DNA of 45,800 nt from an uncultured Thermoguttaceae bacterium. GTDB taxonomy: Bacteria; Planctomycetota; Planctomycetia; Pirellulales; Thermoguttaceae. The first letter of the stretch is position 1, and each line of letters opens with the position of its first letter. The stretch is from the NCBI GenBank assembly GCA_938042245.1, contig CALIRO010000019.1:1-45800 (forward strand), in the 5' to 3' direction. The position numbers and the translations under genes are program-made. The notes beneath the pieces are model-generated. The model saw nothing but the letters and a program-made list of their open reading frames with translations, was not told the origin of the DNA and ran no database searches. This document shows positions 18,718 through 27,923 of the stretch, piece by piece.

Positions 18718-20607
18718 ATGGCGGAACCTGGGGGAGGAAAGAAGTCCAAACGATCTCTTGAAAGCCAGGAGGCTGGGGGGAATCTTCAGGTTTGGGTGGA
18801 AGGCCCGGGGCTGGGGGCCACCCAGAAGAGCTATATGGTAGTGGCTCGCCGCTATCGGCCGCAACGTTTTGAGGAGTTAGTGGGGCAGGAGCATGTAGTC
18901 AAGGCCCTGGTCAATGCGATCCGGAGCAACCGGGTGGGGCATGCTTATCTTTTTACTGGCGCCCGGGGTGTGGGGAAAACGTCGACAGCCCGGATTTTTG
19001 CCAAGGCCCTGAATTGCCAGCAGGGCATTAGCCCCCATCCATGTAATCGATGTGAGATCTGCCAGGCCATTAGCATCGGGGAAGATGTGGATGTGCTGGA
19101 GATCGACGGGGCAAGCAACCGGGGGATCGAGGAGATTCGGGCTCTTCGGCAAAACGTTGGGGTTCGCCCAAGCCGGGCAAGGTTCAAAATCTACATCATC
19201 GACGAAGTGCACATGCTTACCAAAGAGGCGTTTAACGCCCTGCTGAAGACCCTGGAAGAGCCGCCGGAGCATGTCAAGTTCATCTTCTGCACCACCGAAC
19301 CAAACAAAATTCCGATTACCATCCTTTCCCGTTGTCAGCGGTTTGATTTTGCTGGGATTGGGACGGAGGCCATTCTGCGGCGGTTGGAGCAGATTGTGCA
19401 GTCGGAGAAGGTATCAGTGGAACCGGAGGCGTTGGAGGCGATTGCACGTCGGGCGGCCGGGTCCATCCGGGATGCCGAGTCGCTGCTAGAGCAACTGTTG
19501 GCCTTTGCATCGGGGGAGATTCGGCTAGAGGATGTGCATGAGCTGTTGGGCACCGCCGGGGATGAGCGGATGGAGGCCTTAGTGGAGCGGCTGATCCAGC
19601 AGGATCCAGCCGGTGCCTTGGCGGAGCTGGATGCTGCGGTGGCCCAAGGGGTAGATGTGGCGCTGCTGGTAGAGCAGATGTTGGGATATTTTCGGGATTG
19701 CATGGCCGCGGCGGTGGGGTGCCCGCCGAAGATGTTTCTTTATACACCCTCCCGAATGGCTGACCAGGTGGCTGCAACCGGTCGGCGTCTAGGGCTCCAA
19801 CGCCTCCTGGCCATGGTGCAACTGTTGGATCATACCTTAGGCCGAATGCGCTTTAGCACTCAGGCACGGATTTTGGCGGAGTTGGCCTTGGTACGGATCT
19901 GCCAGTTGGAGGATTGGGAGAAGATTTCGGAATGGATTGCCGCTCTTCGGGCAGAATCGGTTCCGGGAGCTACAGCGGAAGGATTGAGCAAAAGATTCCC
20001 CTTGGCCGAAAAAGCCTCAGAAAAGCAAACCGAAAGCCCCCGGGGGATGGCGTATTCCGGACCGGAGAGATTAGAGTCGGCCGGGGAGGGAAAAAAAAAA
20101 GAAGTCCAGCCCCCCGCCCAAGTCCAGCCCAGCTCGCCGCGGATCGACCCGCTCGTAGCTGCTCCGGAAACTCTTAAGCGTCTGAAAGGGCAGAAGTTAA
20201 ACCAAACGAATGCAGCCGAAGTTTGGCAAGCGGTTTTGCGACGTGTGGGGGGAATGCTGGGCGAACATGGCCGATATTTTTCTGCCCTCGCAGCCCCAAC
20301 CGAAACTCGTCTGGTAGTTTATTTCGATCCGGCATATACTTTATCCAAGGCGTTCTGCGAGCGTCCGGAGCAATTGAGCCGGTTTGAAAGCGCTTTGGAA
20401 GAACTGTTGGGTTATCGGGTGCAGGTGGTGTTTCAGTTGGCCGATAGCTCCGTAGGCTCACCCGACCGGCCTTCGCAGTCGCCAGAACGTTCCTACCAAG
20501 ATCGATTGGCGGAGGTGCAACGGCGCAGTTTTGTCCAACGGGCTATTGACCTATTCGGCGCCCAGCCGGTCCAATTGACCTTGCCCGAACCCCCAGAACA
20601 GCAATGA
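18718..20607 (+). CDS. dnaX: DNA polymerase III subunit gamma/tau
   Basis: DnaX is the clamp-loader ATPase of the replicative polymerase. Visible features: the entry motif VVARRYRPQRFEELVGQEHV, Walker A from G81 (GARGVGKTST), a zinc site Cys100, Cys109, Cys112 and Cys115, DEVH at 162-165, and the sensor region TTEPNKIPITILSRCQRF. Full length is 629 residues. The C-terminal tau part begins after a charged linker. In that linker, codons 458-461 include ten consecutive A, a probable slippage site listed separately. ATG 18718 follows AAAGGT; TTG 18712 is in frame. The residues before about 40 are not conserved, so a later start is possible. It leads the classical dnaX-ybaB-recR group. Confidence 0.95.
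   Translation: MAEPGGGKKSKRSLESQEAGGNLQVWVEGPGLGATQKSYMVVARRYRPQRFEELVGQEHVVKALVNAIRSNRVGHAYLFTGARGVGKTSTARIFAKALNCQQGISPHPCNRCEICQAISIGEDVDVLEIDGASNRGIEEIRALRQNVGVRPSRARFKIYIIDEVHMLTKEAFNALLKTLEEPPEHVKFIFCTTEPNKIPITILSRCQRFDFAGIGTEAILRRLEQIVQSEKVSVEPEALEAIARRAAGSIRDAESLLEQLLAFASGEIRLEDVHELLGTAGDERMEALVERLIQQDPAGALAELDAAVAQGVDVALLVEQMLGYFRDCMAAAVGCPPKMFLYTPSRMADQVAATGRRLGLQRLLAMVQLLDHTLGRMRFSTQARILAELALVRICQLEDWEKISEWIAALRAESVPGATAEGLSKRFPLAEKASEKQTESPRGMAYSGPERLESAGEGKKKEVQPPAQVQPSSPRIDPLVAAPETLKRLKGQKLNQTNAAEVWQAVLRRVGGMLGEHGRYFSALAAPTETRLVVYFDPAYTLSKAFCERPEQLSRFESALEELLGYRVQVVFQLADSSVGSPDRPSQSPERSYQDRLAEVQRRSFVQRAIDLFGAQPVQLTLPEPPEQQ
20083..20101 (+). promoter_or_regulatory. Probable programmed slippage site in dnaX
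   Basis: Ten A at 20091-20100 are read as GGA AAA AAA AAA GAA, so the heptamer A AAA AAA sits in the correct phase for a -1 ribosomal shift. The purine-rich GGGGAGGG directly before it could act as an internal Shine-Dalgarno stimulator. A -1 shift ends at TAA 20175-20177 and a +1 shift at TAG 20156-20158, so either gives a product of about 480-486 residues lacking the tau tail. A weak hairpin (CAGCT/AGCTG enclosing GCGG/CCGC) follows about 30-40 bases downstream. Confidence 0.7.
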
Positions 20608-20640
20608 ATCGAATCCTTTTCTCCTTTTTCAAAGGAATAT

Positions 20641-21171
20641 ATGGCAATGAGCAAGAAGAAACGCAGCAGGAAGAAATCAGCCCAACCTGCGCCTCCGCTT
20701 CGGGTGGATTTGGAAGGCTTCTCGGAGGACCTTGCCGACCAACTGATCGAGCTGCAGCACCAACTCGAGGGCAAACGGGTTTGGGGCCATGCAGGGGGTG
20801 GATTGGTCAAGATCGAAATGGATGGCATGATGCAGGTCCTTCGCTGTCAGCTGGCCCCAGCCCTGCTGGACAAGAAAGATCGAGAATTGATAGAAGACCT
20901 TTTGGTCTCGGCATTTAATGATGCGGCGGAGAAGGCCCGGGAACAGGTAATTGCAGCTTTATTGTTCATTTGGGCCGATCAGGGAGAGTTAGAAGGGCTG
21001 GACGAGCAAGACCTGATCGAGATGGCCAAGGCGATTCTCCATGACAAAGATTCTAGGGGGCGGTTGGAGGCCACAGTGATTCCATCGATCCCATCATTGG
21101 TGGAAATCTGGGCGGCCTTGCAAGACCAGCAGGAGGATGAAGAGGACCCTCCCCCCAAAACCCAGCGCTAA
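20641..21171 (+). CDS. ybaB: YbaB/EbfC-family nucleoid-associated protein, long form
   Basis: The central part carries the YbaB signature: VWGHAGGGLVKIEMDGMMQVL followed by a LIEDLLVSAFNDAAEKAREQV helix. YbaB proteins bind DNA as dimers and are usually about 100-110 residues. This one has 176, with a basic start (SKKKRSRKK) and a C-terminal extension of about 70 residues rich in acidic and aliphatic residues. The place between dnaX and recR is the standard one. AAAGGA precedes ATG 20641; an internal ATG two codons later is possible. The 33-bp gap to dnaX supports an operon. Confidence 0.85.
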   Translation: MAMSKKKRSRKKSAQPAPPLRVDLEGFSEDLADQLIELQHQLEGKRVWGHAGGGLVKIEMDGMMQVLRCQLAPALLDKKDRELIEDLLVSAFNDAAEKAREQVIAALLFIWADQGELEGLDEQDLIEMAKAILHDKDSRGRLEATVIPSIPSLVEIWAALQDQQEDEEDPPPKTQR

Positions 21172-21277
21172 CCGTTCCGATTCGGTAGCATCTCGGAAGA
21201 GAGCCGGTCCAAAGGTTCTGGGATTTCCTTGGCTCCGCGGAATGTGGTTTGGAATAGGAAAAGATCGGAGTTTCCTT

Positions 21278-21880
21278 ATGGCCGAGCTGACTGGTCCGCT
21301 CAAAAACCTTATTGAGCAGTTGGCGCGGTTGCCTGGGATCGGCAAGAAGACGGCCGAACGGCTAGCCTACCATCTGTTACGAGTACCGAAACAGGAAGCC
21401 TTGCAACTAGCCGAGGCCATCCGTCAGGTCAAAGAAAATCTCCGACACTGTCGGATTTGTTATAATTTGGCAGAGCAGCAGGAGTGTGCCATCTGTCAGG
21501 ATCCCCGACGAGATCGGCACCTGTTGTGTGTGGTAGAGCAGCCCCGGGACCTGATGGCCCTGGAACAAACGGGGGTGTATCGAGGGATATACCATGTGCT
21601 ATTGGGCCGGATTGCCCCGTTAGAGGGGATTGGACCAGAGGATTTGACCATCGGGGCGTTAATCGAGCGGGTCCGGCAGGGGCAATTCCGAGAGGTGATC
21701 ATGGCCACTAATCCTACCGTAGAGGGGGATGGCACCGCATTGTATATTGCCCAGCAATTGGCTCCGTTGGGGGTCCGGATCACCCGATTGGCTAGGGGCA
21801 TTACCCCTGGAAGTGTGCTAGAATTTGCTAACAAGGAGATTTTGACCGACGCCTTGAGCGGTCGGCAAGAGTTTATGTAA
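21278..21880 (+). CDS. recR: Recombination mediator RecR
   Basis: RecR works with RecF/RecO to load RecA on gapped DNA. The 200-residue protein has the helix-hairpin-helix LARLPGIGKKTAERLAYHL, a four-Cys zinc finger (Cys58, Cys61, Cys70, Cys73) and a Toprim domain (LLCVVEQPRDLMALEQTG, then ATNPTVEGDGTA). ATG 21278 gives MAELTGPLKNLIEQL, the normal start for the family; the frame is open upstream to 21137, overlapping ybaB, but that part lacks family sequence. CGGAG lies upstream. Third gene of the dnaX-ybaB-recR group. Confidence 0.95.
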   Translation: MAELTGPLKNLIEQLARLPGIGKKTAERLAYHLLRVPKQEALQLAEAIRQVKENLRHCRICYNLAEQQECAICQDPRRDRHLLCVVEQPRDLMALEQTGVYRGIYHVLLGRIAPLEGIGPEDLTIGALIERVRQGQFREVIMATNPTVEGDGTALYIAQQLAPLGVRITRLARGITPGSVLEFANKEILTDALSGRQEFM

Positions 21881-21990
21881 TGGGTAGCAAGCCTGTCTGC
21901 AAGGGAAGGGGCCCCGGCGGTGAAGCTCATCGAGCCGTTGGCTAGAGAAGGGGGTTGAGGAGGCTTGGAGTCGGCAAAGGAGGTTCTGCG

Positions 21991-23523
21991 ATGCGACTGT
22001 CTTTAGGACAAGAGATGCGCCAGGTCCAGAAGCAGATTCTGGCTCCACGGATGATCCAGTCGATGGAAATCCTGCAACTGCCGATCCTCGCCCTGCAGGA
22101 ACGTATCGAACAGGAAATGCAGGAAAACCCCGTCTTAGAGCAACTGGAAGTCGATCCGGATCAGATGCCAGAGGAGGCCGAACTACCGGAAGTTTCTCCT
22201 CCGGAACCCATTGCCGAAAGTGAACGGGAGCTAGTAATCGACGAAAGTAAACCGGAAGCCGATTTCGAGCGGCTTGTGGAAATGGACGAACAGTGGCCGG
22301 AACATTTCGATGAGCAGACTCGGCCTTCCCGCAATCGGATTGAAGAAGAATCGGAGCGGCATCATGATGCGATGGCCAACTTGACGGATCGGCCTCCCAC
22401 GTTGCAAGATTATCTGCGAAGCCAGTTGGCCTGGTTTGATCTGGACCCGCCGCTACGGGCTATGTGTGAACGGATTATCTATAACCTCGATTCCAACGGA
22501 TATTTGACCACTAAGAATCTCCAAGACTTGTTGGGACCGGAGGCCACCGAAGCGGACTTGGCCTTGGCAAACCAGGCCTTAGCCGTGGTCCAAAAATTGG
22601 ACCCCCCCGGCGTCGGCGCTCGTGACCTCCGAGAGTGCCTCCTGTTGCAACTTTCTGCCGGAATGCCTTTCTACGAAGAACTTCGCACCCTTATTACGAA
22701 CCACTTAGAAGATATTAAAGAAAATCGGCTTCCGGCCATTGCCAAAAAGACTGGATATAGTTTGCAAACCATTCATGCTGCCTTGCAAGAGCTCCGCAAA
22801 CTCAACCCCAAACCAGGGGCCGATTTTCAAGAGGAATTCGTTCCCCCAGTTACCCCGGATATTTATGTGGAACGAGACGAAGATGGCAATTATAAGGTCC
22901 GTCTGGAAGAAGGCCAGTTGCCTCGATTGACTATCAGCTCCTATTACCGGCGCCTGCTGACGGATCCCCAAACCAACGAACAAACTCGGGAATATATCAA
23001 GCGAAAGCTCAATTCGGCGCAGTGGCTTATCGATGCGATTTCCCAGCGACGAAATACCCTTTTGCGGGTCGCCCAGGCCATTGTCGATCACCAAAAAAAC
23101 TTCCTAGAGAAAGGCCCCGAGTATATCGAACCCCTAAAGATGCAGCAGATCGCCCAAAAAGTGGGCGTCCATGTAACTACGGTAAGCCGGGCTGTCGATG
23201 ATAAATGGATCCAAACCCCCAGGGGTATCTTCCCCTTGAAGCGATTCTTCTGCGGGGGCACCCTCAGCGCGGACGGCGATGAGGTAGCCTGGGACACCGT
23301 GCGTCTGAAGCTCCAAGAGATTATCGCCAACGAAGATAAGCACAACCCCTTAAGTGATGAGGAGTTAGTGAAAGAATTGGCCAAGCATGGCATTCATGTG
23401 GCCCGCCGCACGGTAACGAAATATCGCAAAGCCCTTCGGATTCCTAGCTCTCGGCAGCGGCGAGAATGGTCGGCGGTCATGGGGAAAGTCTCTCCATCCT
23501 CTTCTTCGCCCCACGATTCGTAA
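21991..23523 (+). CDS. rpoN: RNA polymerase sigma-54 factor
   Basis: Sigma-54 recognises -24/-12 promoters and needs AAA+ activators such as the one at 13055. Region I is clear (LSLGQEMRQVQKQILAPRMIQSMEILQLPI), followed by an acidic region II. Then come the core-binding domain (NLTDRPPTLQDYLRSQL to DPPGVGARDLRECLLLQL), the central HTH (MQQIAQKVGVHVTTVSRAV) and the RpoN box ARRTVTKYRK at about 471-480. The length of 511 residues fits. The start is fixed by AAAGGAGG before ATG 21991; an upstream in-frame start at 21955 lacks a good site. It lies 110 bp after recR, and the terminator candidate behind it closes the group. Confidence 0.96.
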   Translation: MRLSLGQEMRQVQKQILAPRMIQSMEILQLPILALQERIEQEMQENPVLEQLEVDPDQMPEEAELPEVSPPEPIAESERELVIDESKPEADFERLVEMDEQWPEHFDEQTRPSRNRIEEESERHHDAMANLTDRPPTLQDYLRSQLAWFDLDPPLRAMCERIIYNLDSNGYLTTKNLQDLLGPEATEADLALANQALAVVQKLDPPGVGARDLRECLLLQLSAGMPFYEELRTLITNHLEDIKENRLPAIAKKTGYSLQTIHAALQELRKLNPKPGADFQEEFVPPVTPDIYVERDEDGNYKVRLEEGQLPRLTISSYYRRLLTDPQTNEQTREYIKRKLNSAQWLIDAISQRRNTLLRVAQAIVDHQKNFLEKGPEYIEPLKMQQIAQKVGVHVTTVSRAVDDKWIQTPRGIFPLKRFFCGGTLSADGDEVAWDTVRLKLQEIIANEDKHNPLSDEELVKELAKHGIHVARRTVTKYRKALRIPSSRQRREWSAVMGKVSPSSSSPHDS

Positions 23524-23538
23524 CAGTTGGCCTACTAG

Positions 23539-23561
23539 GAGGGGTTCCGCCCTCTCTTTTT
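23539..23561 (+). terminator. Rho-independent terminator candidate after rpoN
   Basis: GAGGG (23539-23543) pairs with CCCTC (23550-23554) around a six-base loop and is followed by TCTTTTT. It lies 15 bp after the rpoN stop. The stem is short, but the T tract is in the right place. Confidence 0.6.
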
Positions 23562-23748
23562 CATCCCGGTAAAAGCAGGGGATCTAGGTTGGCCAAAGGT
23601 TTGTCTTGGGGATTGGTGCCTCTAGGGAACCGTTCCCGGAGTAAGGTATCCCAGGGAAATTGCTAAGGCCGTTAAACTCGGCTTTTGAGTTTTATAGGAA
23701 GCCAGTGCCGAGGCTAACAGGGGGCTGGTTAGTTACTCAGGCGGGCTT

Positions 23749-25950
23749 CTACTTAATCAGGCGGGCTTCGACGTCGGCAATATGCCGGTTGGTAAACTCT
23801 TCGGTGAGGAACCACTCCTGGAATAAGTTTTCAATCTGGCGTAAATACCACTCGACCGAGCTGCGGGTGGTGGTACGGGGTAGCTCTTTGGGCCGATCCT
23901 CATCCCGGATAGGCGGTCGGACCCGAGTGGCTGGGGGTTGATAGCCGGGATTAAAGACCAAAGCAGGCAGCGTCTCGGCCGGTAGCAGGTGCCGCCACAA
24001 AAACGCCTGCATGCGATCTTCGGCCGGCACGGCTCGACGAACAATCTCCTGATCGCCCACTTTGGCTACGCCGAGGACGGTGAGATTGACCGGCTGATCC
24101 ATCTCCGCCAAGGTGGTTTTGATCCCCAGATTCCCGACCTCTTGTTTGGGGCCTAAGGTAGCGCCGCTAGATTCAAAGCCTGGCGGCAGGTCTTTGAATC
24201 GGAGGCTAATCGGCCCGTCGAAACCGTCTTTGCGGATAGCAAACACGGTCAGAGCTGCTGAACTATTGCCCCGGATGTTCAGCCGGGAGGGAATCACCCG
24301 GAGTTCGAAATCTGGCTGGGGGGGGCTGAGCCGAAGCCGATAGGCGTACTCCTTACCCCCGTGTTTGGTGGTTTCGCCAAGATGCACCAGGTATTTTCCA
24401 TCGGCTGGGAGTTTGACCATCAGATAGGAATCGGCATGGTGGGTGTTTAGGCCGGAGCCAGCGTCGAAATGGTCGTCGTTGAGTGCCAGGATTTTGCCGT
24501 CCGGTCCGGTTACTTTCAGAAAGCTATCCACCGGCGAAGCGAGCCGACGGGCATAGACCTCAGCCACGATCGTCTGGCCTGCCTTGCCATCCAGCTCAAA
24601 CAGGTCCCAATCGCCCGGCCGATCGATCCGGCCGTTGACGATGATCGGCAGTGGCACCTTTTGGGCCTTATCGGGTTGGTCATTGGGTTCGGTTTCAAGG
24701 CATTCGGGCAGGCTGTCCAAAGCAAACGGGACATAATTGGAAAAGACCGGGCCCACTTGGGCGGCAATCAGGTGGACGCCAGGACCGGCCTCCGCCGGTG
24801 GCGGCGCAATGGTCGCACCCGCCAAGTTCCAGCCATCCATCTCAATCTTCACCTCCTGCCCCACCCGGCCGCCCAACGGAAAGATGCTGGTAAGGTAAGG
24901 CAATTCTCCGATGGTAATCCGATAGACAAAGCTTTCTCGCCCCCGAAACAGGGCATCGTAGATCGTTAGCACATACTCGCCATCTTCCGGCACCTCCCAA
25001 TAAAGGACCGGATCCGGATGGAACCGGTAGTCGTCGCAGTAGGCCATTTCCCGGCCGTTGGCGTCATACAGACGAATCACCGCCTGGAACCAGCCAGGCA
25101 CTCCGTCCGGCACATAGGGGATCAATTCCCGGGCCAATACGGAAATGACCAGCCGTTGGCCCTTTTTGGCTTGAAACCGGTACCGGTTGATTTCTCCCGG
25201 GCCTACCTGGCCGTTCATCGTGCAGGGGATAGGGATTCGGACTTCTTCCTCTTCGGGCGGGCGATGCCGCTGAGCCAGATGTTCCCGACCAAGGACCGGT
25301 TGTTGGCATGTTTTCATCGGTTTGCGCGCCACCTCCGGCACTTGGCCGACATAAAACGGCAAGGCATTGGAAATCCCCCGTTTGGTAACCACCCGGATTT
25401 CTCGACGCCCAGGTTTGGCATCCGGAGCAATGGTTACCTCAGCAAAAATAAGTTCACATTGAGATCGCACCGCCGGAAACCGTTCATCCTCCGCAAAGAT
25501 GCTCTGCAGACGTCGGATCAAGTTTTGCTTAGCCAATTCTTGGGGAGGCAGAACCGCCGCGTTAGCAATGGCTGCTTTTTGCGCCGCAATTAGCTCCGGC
25601 GGACCGATCGGCGCAGGAAACTCATAATAGGCCCATTTCGCCACCATAGCTTCACTGAGGGTGGTTTCCGGCTTTTTAAGCTCATTGAGTTGCTGGTGAA
25701 GTAAATCCATCTCCTGGTTGTTCATCACGCGGTAATAATCCAGCAAGCGCACGGAGACGCCATCGCCGGTCACCACCAGCCCAGACGGATAGGTGAGCCC
25801 TTGGCCGCCCAGGCGGATCGAGAAGGTGCTACCCTGCTGGCCGCCGGCTGGATACACATAACCGATATACTGGTTCTGTGCCCAAACCGGGCTAGTTATC
25901 GCCACCAGAATCCACAGAACCGAAATTCCGACCGTTTTCTGACGCCGCAT
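23749..25950 (-). CDS. Exported protein with two PPC-type domains
   Basis: A 733-residue protein. The N-terminus is a signal peptide (VGISVLWILVAITSPVWAQ). Then comes an Ig/TIG-like segment (YIGYVYPAGGQQGSTFSI). Two PPC (pre-peptidase C-terminal) beta-sandwich domains follow: one around NRYRFQAKKGQRLVISVLAR to GEYVLTIYDALF, the second around DWDLFELDGKAGQTIVAEVY to GKYLVHLGE. PPC domains in planctomycetes are surface or extracellular modules with no catalytic role. The start at 25950 has GGGAGG upstream. It is the last gene of a minus-strand cluster with the DUF1501 and DUF1549/DUF1553 genes, a frequent association in this phylum. Confidence 0.88.
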   Translation of the reverse strand: MRRQKTVGISVLWILVAITSPVWAQNQYIGYVYPAGGQQGSTFSIRLGGQGLTYPSGLVVTGDGVSVRLLDYYRVMNNQEMDLLHQQLNELKKPETTLSEAMVAKWAYYEFPAPIGPPELIAAQKAAIANAAVLPPQELAKQNLIRRLQSIFAEDERFPAVRSQCELIFAEVTIAPDAKPGRREIRVVTKRGISNALPFYVGQVPEVARKPMKTCQQPVLGREHLAQRHRPPEEEEVRIPIPCTMNGQVGPGEINRYRFQAKKGQRLVISVLARELIPYVPDGVPGWFQAVIRLYDANGREMAYCDDYRFHPDPVLYWEVPEDGEYVLTIYDALFRGRESFVYRITIGELPYLTSIFPLGGRVGQEVKIEMDGWNLAGATIAPPPAEAGPGVHLIAAQVGPVFSNYVPFALDSLPECLETEPNDQPDKAQKVPLPIIVNGRIDRPGDWDLFELDGKAGQTIVAEVYARRLASPVDSFLKVTGPDGKILALNDDHFDAGSGLNTHHADSYLMVKLPADGKYLVHLGETTKHGGKEYAYRLRLSPPQPDFELRVIPSRLNIRGNSSAALTVFAIRKDGFDGPISLRFKDLPPGFESSGATLGPKQEVGNLGIKTTLAEMDQPVNLTVLGVAKVGDQEIVRRAVPAEDRMQAFLWRHLLPAETLPALVFNPGYQPPATRVRPPIRDEDRPKELPRTTTRSSVEWYLRQIENLFQEWFLTEEFTNRHIADVEARLIK

Positions 25951-25980
25951 GGTTTGCCTCCCATGGAAAGGTTCTGTTAT

Positions 25981-26162
25981 TACCAAAACGATCCAGGCAC
26001 CCATCGACCGGGCCCCCCAGACCTTGTCATCCCCGGAAACCCAGCGGGGAACCAGGAAACACAGGAGAAATGGGCGAAATTCTGGATTCGGTCTTCCTCA
26101 GGAATGCCACGGGCTTTTCCCAACACGAGCAGGAACCGACACTTGTTTCGGCTGAATAATTA
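25981..26162 (+). mobile_element. MITE-like element, family 1, copy F (degenerate)
   Basis: The right end TCGGCTGAATAATTA and interior CTGGATTC, GGAATGCCAC and CAGGAAC align with copies A and D. The left end TACCAAAACGATCC matches the family poorly. It lies just upstream of the PPC gene, where it may separate it from DUF1501. Confidence 0.5.
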
Positions 26163-26243
26163 CAAATACTCTCTCTTGCCGGCGGTGGGAGGTAATTTTC
26201 CACCGCCTGCCATCAGCGGGGGCTATTTTCGCCACCGGAATGC

Positions 26244-27659
26244 TTACAGGAGTTCTGCCAGCATCCCGGCGGATTTCATGCCTTCGTTTTCGGTATCCAA
26301 CACGTGGGCTTCCAGACCCAGCGGATGGGGCAACTGGGCCGATGGGTCAATGCCGGCCAATAGGTAGAAGGTCCCTAGCAGGTCGCCCGGATAGACGGGG
26401 CGTTCTTGCACATTGGCTGCCTTATCATCGGTGGAGCCAACCACCCGGCCCCCTTGGATCCCGCCGCCAGCCACCAAGACGGTAAAGACCCTTCCATAGT
26501 GATGCCGACCGCCGTTCCACGGCGGGGCCCAATCCACTTTGGGAGTCCGGCCGAACTCGCCGGTGCACCAGACCAATGTGCTCTGCAACAACCCCCGCTC
26601 CTGCAGATCCGCCAGCAAGGTGGCCAGCCCCTGATCCAGCATCGGGCACTGCCGTCGCATGGTGGCAAAGTGGCCTGCATGGGTATCCCATCCGCCGGGG
26701 AAGCTAATGGTAATATAGGGGACCCCGGCTTCCACCAATCGGCGAGCCACTAGGCATTCCTGCCCGAAGGTGTTCCGTCCGTATCGATCCCGGATTTCTT
26801 TGGATTCATTGTCTAGGTTGAAGACTTCCCGGCCTTGACCCAACAGGAGCTGATAGGCGCGTTCCTTGGCCTCTTCGATGGCGGCCATTTCTGCCGCCCC
26901 GTTCATCCCATAACCCAGCAGATTCACCTGCTGGAGCAATTCTCGGCGGGCCTGTTGCCGACGGTCGTCGATACCTCGGTTGATGATCCCTTGGACTTCA
27001 AAGCGTTGGGCATTGGGATCGCCGCCGGTAGCAAACGGCTTATAAGCGGGTCCGAGGAAACCTTCCTCCGAAAACCGGCCTGCTGGCTGAAGCATCACAA
27101 TGTAGGGAGGAAGCAGGCCCTTATATTCTTGCCGTCGGAAGTAGGTGAAAATGGCTCCAATGCTGGGATACGAGAGGTTGCTGCCCGGTTTGTGGCCGGT
27201 TTGCATCAGGTAGGCTGCCGTTTCGTGCCCGTCGTTGCCATGAGTCATACTGCGGATCAGGGCATACTTGTCGGCCACCTTAGCCAGCATCGGAAACAAA
27301 AAGCTCAGTTGAATGCCATCCACATTGGTTGGGATGACCCGGTCGAACTCGCCGAGGTACTCGTAGCCGCTGCCCGGCTTCGGGTCCCAGGTGTCGTTAT
27401 GCGACATCCCACCCCAAAGGAAAATTTGGATGACGGATTTAATTTTGGGTTTGTCTTTGGCCTTTTGTTTGGCTGCTTCATCACGGGCTGCTTTTTCGCG
27501 GGCCAATTGGTCTTCGTCGGCTTTGGCTGCTGGAGCGGCGAAGACCAGGGGATTTAGACGGCTGGTGGCCGCCAAAATCCCGGCTGCACCCCATGCTCCC
27601 CGGCGCAGCACTTCTCGTCGGGATAGAGCTTCGGGCTGGTGTGAGGGGTTGATCCTCAT
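26244..27659 (-). CDS. DUF1501 protein, Tat-exported
   Basis: A 471-residue protein of the DUF1501 family, which has an alkaline-phosphatase-like fold of unknown activity. The N-terminus has a twin-arginine signal (LSRREVLRRGAWGAAGILA). Family motifs are visible: QIFLWGGMSHNDTWDPKPG, ALIRSMTHGNDGHETAAYLMQTGH, GGWDTHAGHFATMRR, and VWCTGEFGRTPKVD followed by GRHHYGRVFTVLVAGGGI. The start at 27659 follows GGAAGGAGG. Middle gene of the three-gene minus-strand cluster. A Lys/Ala/Glu-rich stretch just after the signal (ADEDQLAREKAARDEAAKQK) echoes the coiled coil of the upstream gene. Confidence 0.92.
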   Translation of the reverse strand: MRINPSHQPEALSRREVLRRGAWGAAGILAATSRLNPLVFAAPAAKADEDQLAREKAARDEAAKQKAKDKPKIKSVIQIFLWGGMSHNDTWDPKPGSGYEYLGEFDRVIPTNVDGIQLSFLFPMLAKVADKYALIRSMTHGNDGHETAAYLMQTGHKPGSNLSYPSIGAIFTYFRRQEYKGLLPPYIVMLQPAGRFSEEGFLGPAYKPFATGGDPNAQRFEVQGIINRGIDDRRQQARRELLQQVNLLGYGMNGAAEMAAIEEAKERAYQLLLGQGREVFNLDNESKEIRDRYGRNTFGQECLVARRLVEAGVPYITISFPGGWDTHAGHFATMRRQCPMLDQGLATLLADLQERGLLQSTLVWCTGEFGRTPKVDWAPPWNGGRHHYGRVFTVLVAGGGIQGGRVVGSTDDKAANVQERPVYPGDLLGTFYLLAGIDPSAQLPHPLGLEAHVLDTENEGMKSAGMLAELL

Positions 27660-27923
27660 GGCTTTGGCCTCCTTCCAATGGGAAATGAAATACCAAACTG
27701 TACCTTTATTTATATCCCGTTTTCCTGTCGCACCTAGCCAACACCGGAAAGGATTAACAACCTCTAGCAAAATCCGCTTTCCTGGGACCGTGGTCCTCGC
27801 AGGAGGATTAGGGAGCCTGTTGGCCCGGTCCCAGGCCTACCCAGTGCGAGGGCCAGGTTTCTACCCGTTGGGTTAGGTAAACCTTTAGTGAACTCTTTTG
27901 GGGGCTCCCTTTTGGGAAAGCCT

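Noticed and set aside
20091..20100. A run in dnaX as a sequencing error
   Set aside because: As given, the run keeps the full-length tau frame open and the phase fits the known dnaX slippery heptamer, so no error needs to be assumed.
26835..27557. 240-codon plus-strand frame inside the DUF1501 gene
   Set aside because: Opposite to a well-supported Tat-exported protein; no start site or recognisable domain.
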